Of a stretch of 64,000 nucleotides of DNA, positions 37,905 through 47,148 are shown in pieces. Origin of the DNA: Eubacterium sp. (lineage in GTDB: Bacteria > Bacillota > Clostridia > Lachnospirales > Lachnospiraceae); NCBI GenBank assembly GCA_017406925.1, contig JAFQXO010000012.1, forward strand, positions 1 to 64,000, given 5' to 3'. Positions within the stretch are counted from its first letter, which is position 1; every line of letters begins with the position of its first letter. The notes under the pieces were generated by a model. That model searched no databases. It was given only the letters and a program-made list of their open reading frames with translations, and had not been told where the DNA came from. Position numbers and translations under genes: made by a program.

Positions 37905-38675
37905 TTAACAGTACTTAATCGCATATTTTATCGCTTTTTTACTAAAACCATCTTTTTTTAGTTTTTTATACAACATTCGTTTCGACATTCCGTTCCCGTG
38001 ACTCATATAATATCTAGCTCTCTTTAACGCTTGCCTTTTCCATTTATATGAATTTGAATAATCTCTGTATATTTGAGAATCCTTTCTTATCTTAAATTTC
38101 CGAACTAATATTTTAGTTGTAAACACCGATGAGTCTATTCCAAGACGGCCATCTAATCTCTTTTTTGGCGCAATTGAATATCGATAAGCAGCATCCTTGT
38201 CTGTCGAAACACCTTTTCGATCACCGTAGTCACCACCAAATCCAAAAGCCACAAAACTGCCCTTTCGCTTTGCTCTAAATGTTATTTTAACCTTTTTCCA
38301 TTTTCCTTTTTTGCAATCAACCCATTTGCCTACAACAGTCTTTTTTTCTCCAATCCCTACTTTGATATAAACATATTTTTTTATTTTTGTTGACTTTATT
38401 TTAAATGATATTTTATATTTATGGCCCTTTTTAAAGTTATAATTATACCAGGCTTGGCCACCCCATACTCCTCCCCATCCAATTTGTTTGGATAGATTTG
38501 CAGTAAATCCTCTTTTACTAGTTTTAATTGTACCTCCTGCGCCCTCATACCAACCTTTATTAAGGCCCAAATAAGTCTTCCATTTTTTTGTTTTAGCGTA
38601 TGTATTGCAAGGTAGTGTTGTTAAACAACCAAAAATTAATGTAACTACAATAAGTATACTTACAATTTTCTTCAT
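37905..38675 (-). CDS. Secreted binding-module protein with C-terminal Ltp domain
   Basis: I take the ATG at 38673-38675, which has GGAGAG upstream, giving 256 residues with a signal peptide (MKKIVSILIVVTLIFG). The middle (about 30-190) is a beta-sandwich with GWYEGAGG, FKKGHKYKISFKIKSTK and FVAFGFGGDYGD, closely resembling modules at 57371, 58739, 61800 and 63429. The C-terminal ~45 residues (ALKRARYYM to AIKYC) match the Ltp helical domain, known from surface lipoproteins. Carbohydrate binding is inferred. It sits alone, far from the glucanase cluster. Confidence 0.75.
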   Translation of the reverse strand: MKKIVSILIVVTLIFGCLTTLPCNTYAKTKKWKTYLGLNKGWYEGAGGTIKTSKRGFTANLSKQIGWGGVWGGQAWYNYNFKKGHKYKISFKIKSTKIKKYVYIKVGIGEKKTVVGKWVDCKKGKWKKVKITFRAKRKGSFVAFGFGGDYGDRKGVSTDKDAAYRYSIAPKKRLDGRLGIDSSVFTTKILVRKFKIRKDSQIYRDYSNSYKWKRQALKRARYYMSHGNGMSKRMLYKKLKKDGFSKKAIKYAIKYC

Positions 38676-38695
38676 TTTGTTCTCTCCAATATATT

Positions 38696-38881
38696 TCACT
38701 TTATTTTCTTTTGCATTTCCTCTTCCGAAATATTCAATTTCTTCGCTGCGGTTTCAATCGCAATATCACCACTACGCACTAATTCAAGTAGCAACTCTTC
38801 TCTTCCTTCTTCTTTTGCTACTTCTGCGATATGTTTCATATGCCTTTCTTGATCATATTCAGTTAATACCACGTCTCTCAC
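38696..38881 (-). pseudogene. C-terminal remnant of an Rpn-type nuclease/transposase
   Basis: 61 residues resembling only the C-terminal tail of Rpn/PD-(D/E)XK transposase-family proteins: an EGREELLLELV helix followed by ETAAKKLNISEEEMQK. The catalytic domain, about 200 residues, is absent, and the sequence upstream runs straight into the stop codon of the kinase gene. It is most likely a decayed copy. Confidence 0.7.
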
Positions 38882-38903
38882 CTCCGCTCTATGCGCTTCT
38901 TTT

Positions 38904-40334
38904 TTAAATCCTTTCCTTCGGGATTTCGATCCAGAAGATTACGCCTCGTTCAGGGAGGTTTTCTACGCCGTATGAGCCCTGGTGTACTTCCATTACGCTC
39001 TTTACGATGGCGAGGCCAATGCCTGTGCTTCCCTGACCGTTAAGTGCTGAGCCTGCATCACCTGAGTAGAACATATCCCAAATCTTATCGAGGTCTTCTT
39101 CTGGAACATTTTCGCCTTCGTTCTGGACCTCGACACGAACTGCATGTTCGCTGTCCAAAACTCGAATAGTAACTGTTCCACCATCAACTGAATGCTTAAT
39201 AGCGTTCGTAATATAGTTTCCGACAGCCTGGCGGATAAATCTGACATTCACCTTCGCGATAGCTTTCTCGTCTAATTCTTCAATCAAGACGATTCCGTTA
39301 CGTGAGAAGAGATCCTCATACTTCTCACACATCGACTTGATCATTTCAGAGATATCAGTCTCCTCGAGTTTCAACTCCTCGTTTCCACTCTGTGCCGAAT
39401 ACATAACTATCATATCGTTAATCATCTCAGACATCTTTTCAGTTTCTTCAATGATTGACGAACGATACTCATCTCTCTTTTCCTCGTCGTCGAGGATTCG
39501 AAGCATCTCGACCTGACTCGAAATAATCGCAAGTGGAGTCTTCAGTTCGTGTGAGACATTATTTATGAACACACGTCTCTCCTGCTCTTGATGTTTTTCT
39601 TTTTCAAGTTCGTCCTGAATATCTGCCATCTGCATTCGGATTTGCTCAAGCATAGTATTCATGCTCTTTGCCAAACTGGAAGTTTCACGATAATCCTGTT
39701 TCTCATCGATAGTGATATTGAAACCGCTCTTTACGGCTTCCTTAGCACTACGCTGAATCTCCTTAATAGGCTTCGTAATTCTTCCAGAAATATAAATCGT
39801 AACCAGAATTCCAACCACAATCGTAATCAAACCAGCGATAATAAAGAAATACCTGAAGTACAGAAGCATGATATTAGCAGTCGTCTTCATTTCGTAAATG
39901 CAAACATAGTAGTTGGTTTGCTCTACGTCACTACCGCTGATGATGCCGTAACCGGCAATTCTGGAATCATTGTTTGTAGTAGTGTATTTCTCGCTATACT
40001 TTGAGAAGTTGTCTAGAATGTTAATCTTTATAGCCTCTTGCGCATCAACTGGTTTCTTATTTAAGTTTGTAACATAAACGCGCTCAAAAGTATCATCACA
40101 AATTACGAACGTCAATCCACGCTGTTCATAATCAGCTATAGGTGAATTGTCACTCTTCAATGTTGTGATGTCAGTCTTTTGCAATACTTTATATGCCTCA
40201 TCTATTATCCTAAGCTTTTGCCAATAATAAAAATTGTCAGCAAAAGCGGCAAAGATAATAAATAGGCCTGCTATAAAGACAAAAAGCAAAGTGGTCATTA
40301 TGATGACCATTCTACTTCTAAGGGTTCTAGTCAT
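38904..40334 (-). CDS. Sensor histidine kinase
   Basis: 476 residues: transmembrane helices at about 10-31 and 156-183, an external sensor region between them, HAMP, then SHELKTP with phosphorylated H262 and an ATPase domain ending in GSTGIGLAIV. It overlaps its response regulator by 8 bases. Domain order is as in the kinase at 35024 but with low sequence similarity, so the two respond to different inputs. Confidence 0.95.
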   Translation of the reverse strand: MTRTLRSRMVIIMTTLLFVFIAGLFIIFAAFADNFYYWQKLRIIDEAYKVLQKTDITTLKSDNSPIADYEQRGLTFVICDDTFERVYVTNLNKKPVDAQEAIKINILDNFSKYSEKYTTTNNDSRIAGYGIISGSDVEQTNYYVCIYEMKTTANIMLLYFRYFFIIAGLITIVVGILVTIYISGRITKPIKEIQRSAKEAVKSGFNITIDEKQDYRETSSLAKSMNTMLEQIRMQMADIQDELEKEKHQEQERRVFINNVSHELKTPLAIISSQVEMLRILDDEEKRDEYRSSIIEETEKMSEMINDMIVMYSAQSGNEELKLEETDISEMIKSMCEKYEDLFSRNGIVLIEELDEKAIAKVNVRFIRQAVGNYITNAIKHSVDGGTVTIRVLDSEHAVRVEVQNEGENVPEEDLDKIWDMFYSGDAGSALNGQGSTGIGLAIVKSVMEVHQGSYGVENLPERGVIFWIEIPKERI

Positions 40335-41028
40335 CTTCTACCTCAAAAATATATCCAACGCCGTAGATGGATTTAATATATGGACACTTCTTGCCCATCT
40401 TAATTCTGATTTGCTTAATAACAGTGTCAACTGTACGGAAAGTTCCGTCGTAATCTCTACCCCATACAGCATCCAAAATCTGTTCGCGCTTCAACGCAAC
40501 GTTCTGGTTGTTTACAAAGTAAACAAGAAGGTCGAATTCTTTTGGTGTGGTCACAATAAACTTGTCAGCGACATACGCTTTTCTAGACTGTACATCTAGT
40601 TTCAAGTTTCCAACCTCAATAGGTTCTTCCTTCTCCACTTTCGCAACCTTAGGTGTGGAACCAGCACGTTTCAAAACTGCCTCGATTCGAGCCTTCAATA
40701 CGATAAGCTGGAACGGTTTTTTGATATAGTCATCTACACCGTTTCCAAAACTCTTGACCTGCTCATAATCTCCAGCCTTGGCTGTCATCATAATTACAGG
40801 AACGGCTGAAGTCTCTCTAATCTTTTTCAAAACATTCTGTCCATCAAGTCCCGGAAGCATAATGTCCAGGATGACGAGGTCAATCTTCTTCTCGCTCGCC
40901 TCAAACTTTGCAAGTCCTTCCAAGCCATCAGCAGCCTGAATAACTTTGTAGTCTGAAGTTTCAAGAAAGTCTCCAACTGTGTTTCTAAGTTTTTCATTGT
41001 CCTCAATGACTAAAATAGTAGCTCCCAT
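40327..41028 (-). CDS. OmpR-family response regulator
   Basis: I start at the ATG at 41026-41028, preceded by AAGGAGGG; the longer frame adds 20 residues unlike the family. The 233-residue protein has a receiver domain with ILVIEDNEKL and phospho-site D55 in VILDIMLPG, and a winged helix from about 135. It begins 10 bases after the aminopeptidase gene and is probably on that transcript. Confidence 0.95.
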   Translation of the reverse strand: MGATILVIEDNEKLRNTVGDFLETSDYKVIQAADGLEGLAKFEASEKKIDLVILDIMLPGLDGQNVLKKIRETSAVPVIMMTAKAGDYEQVKSFGNGVDDYIKKPFQLIVLKARIEAVLKRAGSTPKVAKVEKEEPIEVGNLKLDVQSRKAYVADKFIVTTPKEFDLLVYFVNNQNVALKREQILDAVWGRDYDGTFRTVDTVIKQIRIKMGKKCPYIKSIYGVGYIFEVEDD

Positions 41029-41038
41029 ATTTCCCTCC

Positions 41039-42418
41039 TTACTCGGCATCCAAAAATGCCTTATAACATTTATATGCCTCATAGACATCTGCTTTGCTTG
41101 CCAGTTCCCAAGGTGCGTGCATATTCAAGACTGGCACGCCACAGTCCACAACTTCCATTCCATAAAGCGAAAGAATATATGCGATAGTTCCTCCGCCTCC
41201 TCTATCTATTTTTCCTAACTCGCCCATCTGGAAATTGACTTTGTTGTCGTCAAAAATCTTTCTGAGTTTTCCGAGATACTCAGCATTGGCATCGTTAGAG
41301 CCAGACTTGCCTCTGGCACCATTATACTTCTTAAGCACCACTCCACGTCCGAGGAATGATGAGTTTCTCTTGTCGAAGTTTTCAGAGTAAAGTGGATCGT
41401 ATCCCGCGCTTACATCCGAACTGAGCATCATACTGTTTGCAAGCGTTCTCTTAAGATCCATTTCGTTGTATGGCTCATTGCCAACGGCATCCAACAACTC
41501 AGCCACTGTGTTCTCGAAGAACTTCGAGCGCATTCCTGTGGCACCTACGCTGCCAATTTCCTCTTTGTCAGCCAAGAGACAACAAGCTGTTCTATCCACA
41601 TCTGTCTTCTCAAACATCGCCACGAGAGATGTGTAAGCGCAAACTCTGTCATCCTGACCGTATGCTAAGATCATACTCTTGTCGAATCCTGCCTCGCGAG
41701 CTGGACCTGCCGGAACAACTTCGAGTTCAGCAGACATAAAATCTTCTTCATCTATCTGATACTGTTTTTTGAGAATGTCGAGGACACCCTTTTTCACAGC
41801 ATTCTTTTCTTCATCATCAACAGGGATGCTTCCAACTATCACATCCAAGTTCTCTCCCTCAACTACTTCCGTAGCTTTCTTTGTCATCTGCTTGCTCGCA
41901 AGATGAATCAAAAGATCTGAAATACAAAAAACTGGATCTTCAGGTTTCTCACCTATATTCACATCCACTATGCTTCCATCCTTCTTTGCGACCACGCCGT
42001 GTATCGCAAGCGGAATAGTAACCCACTGATACTTCTTAATCCCACCGTAGTAGTGAGTATCAAAGTAAGCCAAATCACTGTTATCGTAAAGTGGATAACT
42101 CTTCACATCCAATCTAGGAGAGTCGATATGTGCTCCAAGAATATTCATTCCATCAGTCAAAGGCTTCTTTCCAATATTAAAAAGCGCAATCGTCTTGTCC
42201 ATGCACACTGCGTATATCTTCGTGCCAGGGGCAATGTCTTGCTTTACCACTTTTTCTAATGAAATGTAGCCTGCAGCCTTGGCTTGAGCCACAATCTCTT
42301 TCACACACTCGCGCTCAGTTTTCCCAGTAGAAAGAAAATCTATATAACCTTTATTTAAGGTTTCTAATTCCTCTTTCTGCTTTTTGTTGTAAGTAGTCCA
42401 CGCGTTTACTCTCTCCAT
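41039..42418 (-). CDS. M18 family aminopeptidase
   Basis: The ATG at 42416-42418 follows GGAGG by five bases, giving 459 residues; an earlier ATG lacks such a site. The zinc-binding pattern is visible as AHIDSPRLD, ADKEEIGSVGATG and a late NMHAPWELASK. The bacterial subfamily hallmark GKSGSNDANAEY is present. Cytosolic aminopeptidase likely to act on peptides from protein turnover. Confidence 0.93.
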   Translation of the reverse strand: MERVNAWTTYNKKQKEELETLNKGYIDFLSTGKTERECVKEIVAQAKAAGYISLEKVVKQDIAPGTKIYAVCMDKTIALFNIGKKPLTDGMNILGAHIDSPRLDVKSYPLYDNSDLAYFDTHYYGGIKKYQWVTIPLAIHGVVAKKDGSIVDVNIGEKPEDPVFCISDLLIHLASKQMTKKATEVVEGENLDVIVGSIPVDDEEKNAVKKGVLDILKKQYQIDEEDFMSAELEVVPAGPAREAGFDKSMILAYGQDDRVCAYTSLVAMFEKTDVDRTACCLLADKEEIGSVGATGMRSKFFENTVAELLDAVGNEPYNEMDLKRTLANSMMLSSDVSAGYDPLYSENFDKRNSSFLGRGVVLKKYNGARGKSGSNDANAEYLGKLRKIFDDNKVNFQMGELGKIDRGGGGTIAYILSLYGMEVVDCGVPVLNMHAPWELASKADVYEAYKCYKAFLDAE

Positions 42419-42466
42419 AAAATCCTCCAATTGTATTCCGTAATGGGTATAAACCCCTCTCATATT

Positions 42467-42496
42467 ATTTTACAATTTAAAATGTTTCTTAGTCAA
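42467..42496 (-). promoter_or_regulatory. Promoter of the aminopeptidase operon
   Basis: Minus-strand TTGACT (42491-42496) and TAAAAT (42467-42472), 18-bp spacer, overlapping the end of the S66 peptidase gene. Confidence 0.7.
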
Positions 42497-43502
42497 TATA
42501 AGTAAGCGTACCTTTTCCGTCTTTGCTAGTGATTTCAGCCTTCGCTCCCATAATCCATGAGAATTGTGGCCCCTTGTGGCCAATGTCTGCATCAAAAATT
42601 ATAGGGACATCTAAATCACCGATAGCCATCATCACGGCTTCTTTAAACTCGATTTCTCTCATACTCTCGTAGAACATTTCTCTTCCGATTACGAATCCTT
42701 TTGTATACTTGAAATATCCTAGTTCTCTCATCTGCCATAAATGAGAAATGATATCATCGTCACTCATCGCAAAAGTTTCGAGCGCCCAGATGATTCCGTC
42801 ATCTTTATAATTCTCTATGAACTCACTTGTTCCATCATACTTAGTTCCAAGCAAGAACTTAATCACATCAAGGCAGCCTCCAATCAGCCTACCTGATATG
42901 TTAATTTCATCCTCGCCTCGAGCGTTAACCCAATTAACTTTTTTATCTTTCCAATATCCTTCTAATCCAGTTTCATAATCATGAAAATCATCTTCATGAT
43001 ATTCAAAAGAATTCTGAGTTTTAATATTTCCCTCTAATATTCCAAGAGCATTCTTAACACAATCTTCCCACGGTTTCATTCCAAAGTCACTAATATGACA
43101 ACCATAAATAGCCGCAATATCACACTTAGTCACAATCGGGAAAACCAAACCCGTATTATCCGAAAAGCCTTCAAACCACTTAGGGTTCTCTTTTACTTTT
43201 TCGAAATCCACATAATCTAACATCTCCATCAAAGTCTCACCACCAGAAGGCGCCAAAATAGCTGTTACGTCTGGATTCGAGATAAGATCGTTAAACTGTT
43301 TGCCTTTCACGTCTCCTGAACTACTTCTACCAAACTCATCAGCTGTGAAAACATTTCCAGTAAAAATCACTTCGTAGCCAGCATTTCTCAAGTTAAGCGC
43401 TGCATTTTTAACTCTCTTTTCTTTTAATGGATCCACGATTCCATTCGATGTGGCGACAACGCCAATGGAATCACCATGTTTTATATTCTTAGGAAAAATC
43501 AT
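42489..43502 (-). CDS. S66 family peptidase (LD-carboxypeptidase/MccF-like)
   Basis: 337 residues with nucleophile S114 in FEGFSDNTG, the oxyanion region APSGGETL and catalytic H309 in DIGHKGP. The group includes murein LD-carboxypeptidases and MccF enzymes that inactivate aminoacyl-adenylate antibiotics; this one resembles the MccF branch. The specific substrate cannot be told. No signal peptide, so it is cytosolic. Confidence 0.88.
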   Translation of the reverse strand: MIFPKNIKHGDSIGVVATSNGIVDPLKEKRVKNAALNLRNAGYEVIFTGNVFTADEFGRSSSGDVKGKQFNDLISNPDVTAILAPSGGETLMEMLDYVDFEKVKENPKWFEGFSDNTGLVFPIVTKCDIAAIYGCHISDFGMKPWEDCVKNALGILEGNIKTQNSFEYHEDDFHDYETGLEGYWKDKKVNWVNARGEDEINISGRLIGGCLDVIKFLLGTKYDGTSEFIENYKDDGIIWALETFAMSDDDIISHLWQMRELGYFKYTKGFVIGREMFYESMREIEFKEAVMMAIGDLDVPIIFDADIGHKGPQFSWIMGAKAEITSKDGKGTLTYID

Positions 43503-43526
43503 AACTCCTCCTGTTTTTGTTTTATT

Positions 43527-46500
43527 TTATAGTGTAATCTGATCGTTCAATTCTACAGAATAAATAATCAGTTCTGAAACTTCATTGCCGGAGGCAGCCT
43601 CAAGCGCCTTCTTATAAAACTCTAACTGAACGTGATAACCATTCACCAAACTCTGCATGTCATCTACGCGGTCAGTCTTGTAATCTGCGATTACGAACTT
43701 ACCATCTTCCATAAAGCAGACATCGATGATACCTTGGACGACAACGCTCTCGTCACTATCTGAATCAGGATTAATCTCCTTCACCGGAATGGACATAATA
43801 AACGGCTGCTCCTTCTTAAGTTCGCCTCGCTCGTCAGCTGCCTTCATTCTCTTAAACAAATCTGATTCAGCAAACTTAGCAAGTTTCGCTTCATTAACGC
43901 TCTTTCGTTCAAGCTCTGTGATATGACCGTCGGCCAACATTTGATTCAAAACTTCTTCAGCCTTATCGGCACTGAAGTTTTTCATATCAATATGCTCAAG
44001 AACATTATGGTATGCACTACCTCTCTTGGCGCCTGTGAGTTTTTCTTCCGACTCTACTTCTTCCATAAATGCTGGAACTCTAATGTCAGTTGTTTTCTTT
44101 TCGGAATCAAAAGGTCTTGAACTATCTTCATCTTCCTCGTTAGCCATTTTCTTAATCTCTGTAACTGTCAACTTGGCATGTTGATTCACATCGTCGGCAT
44201 AAGAATAAGTGAAACCGAAGCGTTCATCTAATATAGATTTGATATCTTCTGGAACCTTCTTTTTTGCAAGTTCATTAAATCCTTCTTGTTCTATTGCTGA
44301 TTCAATCTGATCAACTGTAGCCATCTCTTCAACATCTTTAATACGTTGGAATACAATATCGATTGAAGCATCTTTATGGCCGGCTCTTGAACTCGATTCT
44401 TTAATCCAATCAATAAACTTCGAAGATTTTACTATATTCTTATAGTCCATTGAATCTTGCAAGAGATTGCTATAGGCAAGAACTTCTTCTTTTCGCTTCG
44501 CGAAATCATCTTCACCATCATTGCCGTTTTTAGCCATAGTTGTCACTATCAGTTTTTCTTGCGCTCTTGTCATCGCTACATACAATAGTCTTAATCGCTC
44601 AGCAGTATTTTCTTTTTTATCAACCGCTTTCAAGTATTCTTTTGCAATAGTTGTACTCTTACTTCTAGTTTCTTCATCATATGCATCGAGACCAATCAAT
44701 CCATCATCATTTGCAATTACTTTATCTTTATTTGTTGTCGCTTCCGAATCACAGTCTGACAAGAAAACAATTGGGTATTGCAAACCTTTACTCTTATGAA
44801 TAGTTGAAATACAAACCGAATCGTCTTCCTCTGTAACCTCTAGCATTTCACCTTCGTCTTTTTCTAGATATTCCATCTTCTCGATATATCTAACGAAATT
44901 GAATAGACCTGTGAAACTGATAGACTCATAATCTACGGCCTTCTCTTTCAAAGCCTCGATATTCATAAGTCTTCTCTTGCCATTCGGCAATGCTCGGATA
45001 TACAAATCAATTCCAGTAACATTTAGTATCTCATCAATCAATTCTGCAACTGTCATTATAGGAACTTGTTTTCTAAGTGTTGAGATTGTGTTTTCAAAAA
45101 CAATAAGCCTATCTATCAGTTCAGTATCTCCACCATTTTCTATATAGTCATTGATACAGTTATAAAGCGACAAATATCTATAATCCTTACTATCTGTATC
45201 ACTTTTTTTCGTTTTGATGATCGTCAAATCATTCTCGTCAAATTTAAACATCTCACTGGTCATAACTGCACCAAGTGGTATATCTTGGCGTGGATTATCA
45301 AGAACTTTTAATAGATTTGTGATAGTTCTGACTTCTAAAGATTCATAATAACCAGTTTTGACTTCTCTGTAACAAGGAATACCTTCTTCAGTGAGGGCAT
45401 TCTCATAGTAGCTTGCCACATTCGAAGCTGCTCTCAAAAGAATAACTATATCTTTATACTTGGCCTTGCGATACTTCTTCACCTCTTCGCCATCTACAGT
45501 ATCGAAATATTGAATATCCATGCCTGTCTCTTGATTAGTTATCTCTTTTATTCTTTTGGCAACATACTTAGCTTCTTGGTTTCGATCATTCTTACTTCCT
45601 TCACACTCCACATACACGATTTCCGTGTTATTGTTTTGTCCTTCAGGCACGTCCAAGTAATCAGCATGTTGTCTCAGCCTATGACCATCTTTATAATCGA
45701 TACCTCCAACTCTATCTTGCATTATGTAGTCAAATATAAAATTGACGCTGTCAATAATCTCTTTTCTACTTCTAAAATTATCGTCGAGTATAATCTTGCA
45801 ATTACTAGCTTCTAAGTCATCTTCATATTTATTCAACTTATTAACAAATAGTTTTGGCTCAGCTTTTCTGAAACGATAGATACTCTGCTTAACATCGCCA
45901 ACCATAAACATATTGTTGCCCTTTGATACTGATGTGAGAATAGCCTCCTGAACGTTATTGCTATCCTGATACTCATCTATCATTATCTCGTCGAATTCGT
46001 CTGCCATACTCTCAGCAGTTTTACTAGGTTCTAGCTCTCCATCTTCTTCTTTGCACAAGATATCTAAGGCATAGTGTGCTACATCATCAAAGTCCACTAT
46101 TCCCAACTCGTTCTTTCGTGCGATGAGACGCCTTGTGACTTCCTCTGTAAGTTCAACCAAAACAATCGCATTATCCTGAGCACTATTCAATTCCTTTATC
46201 ACTTCATCATAGTCGAGGTTCTTAACCCATGAAATGTAACCTTTAATGGCTTTTTTGCACCCATCATGAATAGCCTTAAATGCATCTTTTTCACTATTAT
46301 CTATACCTTTCTTAAAGCTTAACGTTGGTGCTTTCTCAGGTATATTTTCCAATTCACTTATGCTATTAATATTGCACGTCTCATAATACTCTAAGATTTT
46401 ATTTTTTGTATCCTCGGTAATTCGTTCTATACCAAGTTCTATATCTTTTTGATAAACAAACTCAAATTCTTTAATATAACTTTCTATTAATTTCTTTCCC

Positions 46501-47144
46501 TCTTCAATAAAGTAACTTATGTATGGCGTTTCCAATAATTCTTCTTTAGAAGTAATTCTATCTTTTGCTTTGCATTCCTTTAGCCAATCTAATGGTTTTC
46601 TTTGACGATATGCCGCTTTATACATAGTTTCAATCATTTCAGGAACATCATTTTTCACTTTACCATTAGAAAACTGTTCCATAAAACGCATAAAATCATC
46701 ATTGCCTTCGGCAAAATAATCCGACAACACTTCCTCTATAATATCGGATTTCAACATATCGTTTTCATTTTCATCAGCCATTCTGAAGTTCGGATCTACA
46801 TCCACTTCCTCGAAGTGTGAGCGAACCACATCGTTACAAAAACTATCTATGGTAGAAATATGAGCTGTGTGGATGAGCGACAACTGATTTTCTATATATT
46901 TATCATTTGTCTCCCTATACTCCTTCTCTAGTTTTTCACGAACACGTTCTTTCATTTCGGAAGCCGCTGCTCTGGTGAAGGTCACAACCAAAAGTCTGTC
47001 GATGCTCGACTCCTTATTAATTATTTTGTTATAGATGCGCTCAACTAATACAGCCGTTTTCCCAGATCCGGCTGCCGCAGACACAAGTAAATTTCTGTCT
47101 CTATTTTGTATTACGTTTTTTTGCTTGTCAGTCCACTCTGTCAT
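43527..47144 (-). CDS. addA: ATP-dependent helicase/nuclease subunit A
   Basis: Large subunit of AddAB, which resects double-strand breaks for recombination. The 1205-residue protein has the Walker A AAAGSGKT at 23-30, UvrD-type helicase motifs (FDDVAHYALD, DEYQDSN, HKSKGLQYP) and a C-terminal RecB-like nuclease with ADYKTDR. It starts 4 bases after addB. Length agrees with the family. Confidence 0.97.
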   Translation of the reverse strand: MTEWTDKQKNVIQNRDRNLLVSAAAGSGKTAVLVERIYNKIINKESSIDRLLVVTFTRAAASEMKERVREKLEKEYRETNDKYIENQLSLIHTAHISTIDSFCNDVVRSHFEEVDVDPNFRMADENENDMLKSDIIEEVLSDYFAEGNDDFMRFMEQFSNGKVKNDVPEMIETMYKAAYRQRKPLDWLKECKAKDRITSKEELLETPYISYFIEEGKKLIESYIKEFEFVYQKDIELGIERITEDTKNKILEYYETCNINSISELENIPEKAPTLSFKKGIDNSEKDAFKAIHDGCKKAIKGYISWVKNLDYDEVIKELNSAQDNAIVLVELTEEVTRRLIARKNELGIVDFDDVAHYALDILCKEEDGELEPSKTAESMADEFDEIMIDEYQDSNNVQEAILTSVSKGNNMFMVGDVKQSIYRFRKAEPKLFVNKLNKYEDDLEASNCKIILDDNFRSRKEIIDSVNFIFDYIMQDRVGGIDYKDGHRLRQHADYLDVPEGQNNNTEIVYVECEGSKNDRNQEAKYVAKRIKEITNQETGMDIQYFDTVDGEEVKKYRKAKYKDIVILLRAASNVASYYENALTEEGIPCYREVKTGYYESLEVRTITNLLKVLDNPRQDIPLGAVMTSEMFKFDENDLTIIKTKKSDTDSKDYRYLSLYNCINDYIENGGDTELIDRLIVFENTISTLRKQVPIMTVAELIDEILNVTGIDLYIRALPNGKRRLMNIEALKEKAVDYESISFTGLFNFVRYIEKMEYLEKDEGEMLEVTEEDDSVCISTIHKSKGLQYPIVFLSDCDSEATTNKDKVIANDDGLIGLDAYDEETRSKSTTIAKEYLKAVDKKENTAERLRLLYVAMTRAQEKLIVTTMAKNGNDGEDDFAKRKEEVLAYSNLLQDSMDYKNIVKSSKFIDWIKESSSRAGHKDASIDIVFQRIKDVEEMATVDQIESAIEQEGFNELAKKKVPEDIKSILDERFGFTYSYADDVNQHAKLTVTEIKKMANEEDEDSSRPFDSEKKTTDIRVPAFMEEVESEEKLTGAKRGSAYHNVLEHIDMKNFSADKAEEVLNQMLADGHITELERKSVNEAKLAKFAESDLFKRMKAADERGELKKEQPFIMSIPVKEINPDSDSDESVVVQGIIDVCFMEDGKFVIADYKTDRVDDMQSLVNGYHVQLEFYKKALEAASGNEVSELIIYSVELNDQITL

Positions 47145-47148
47145 CTAA

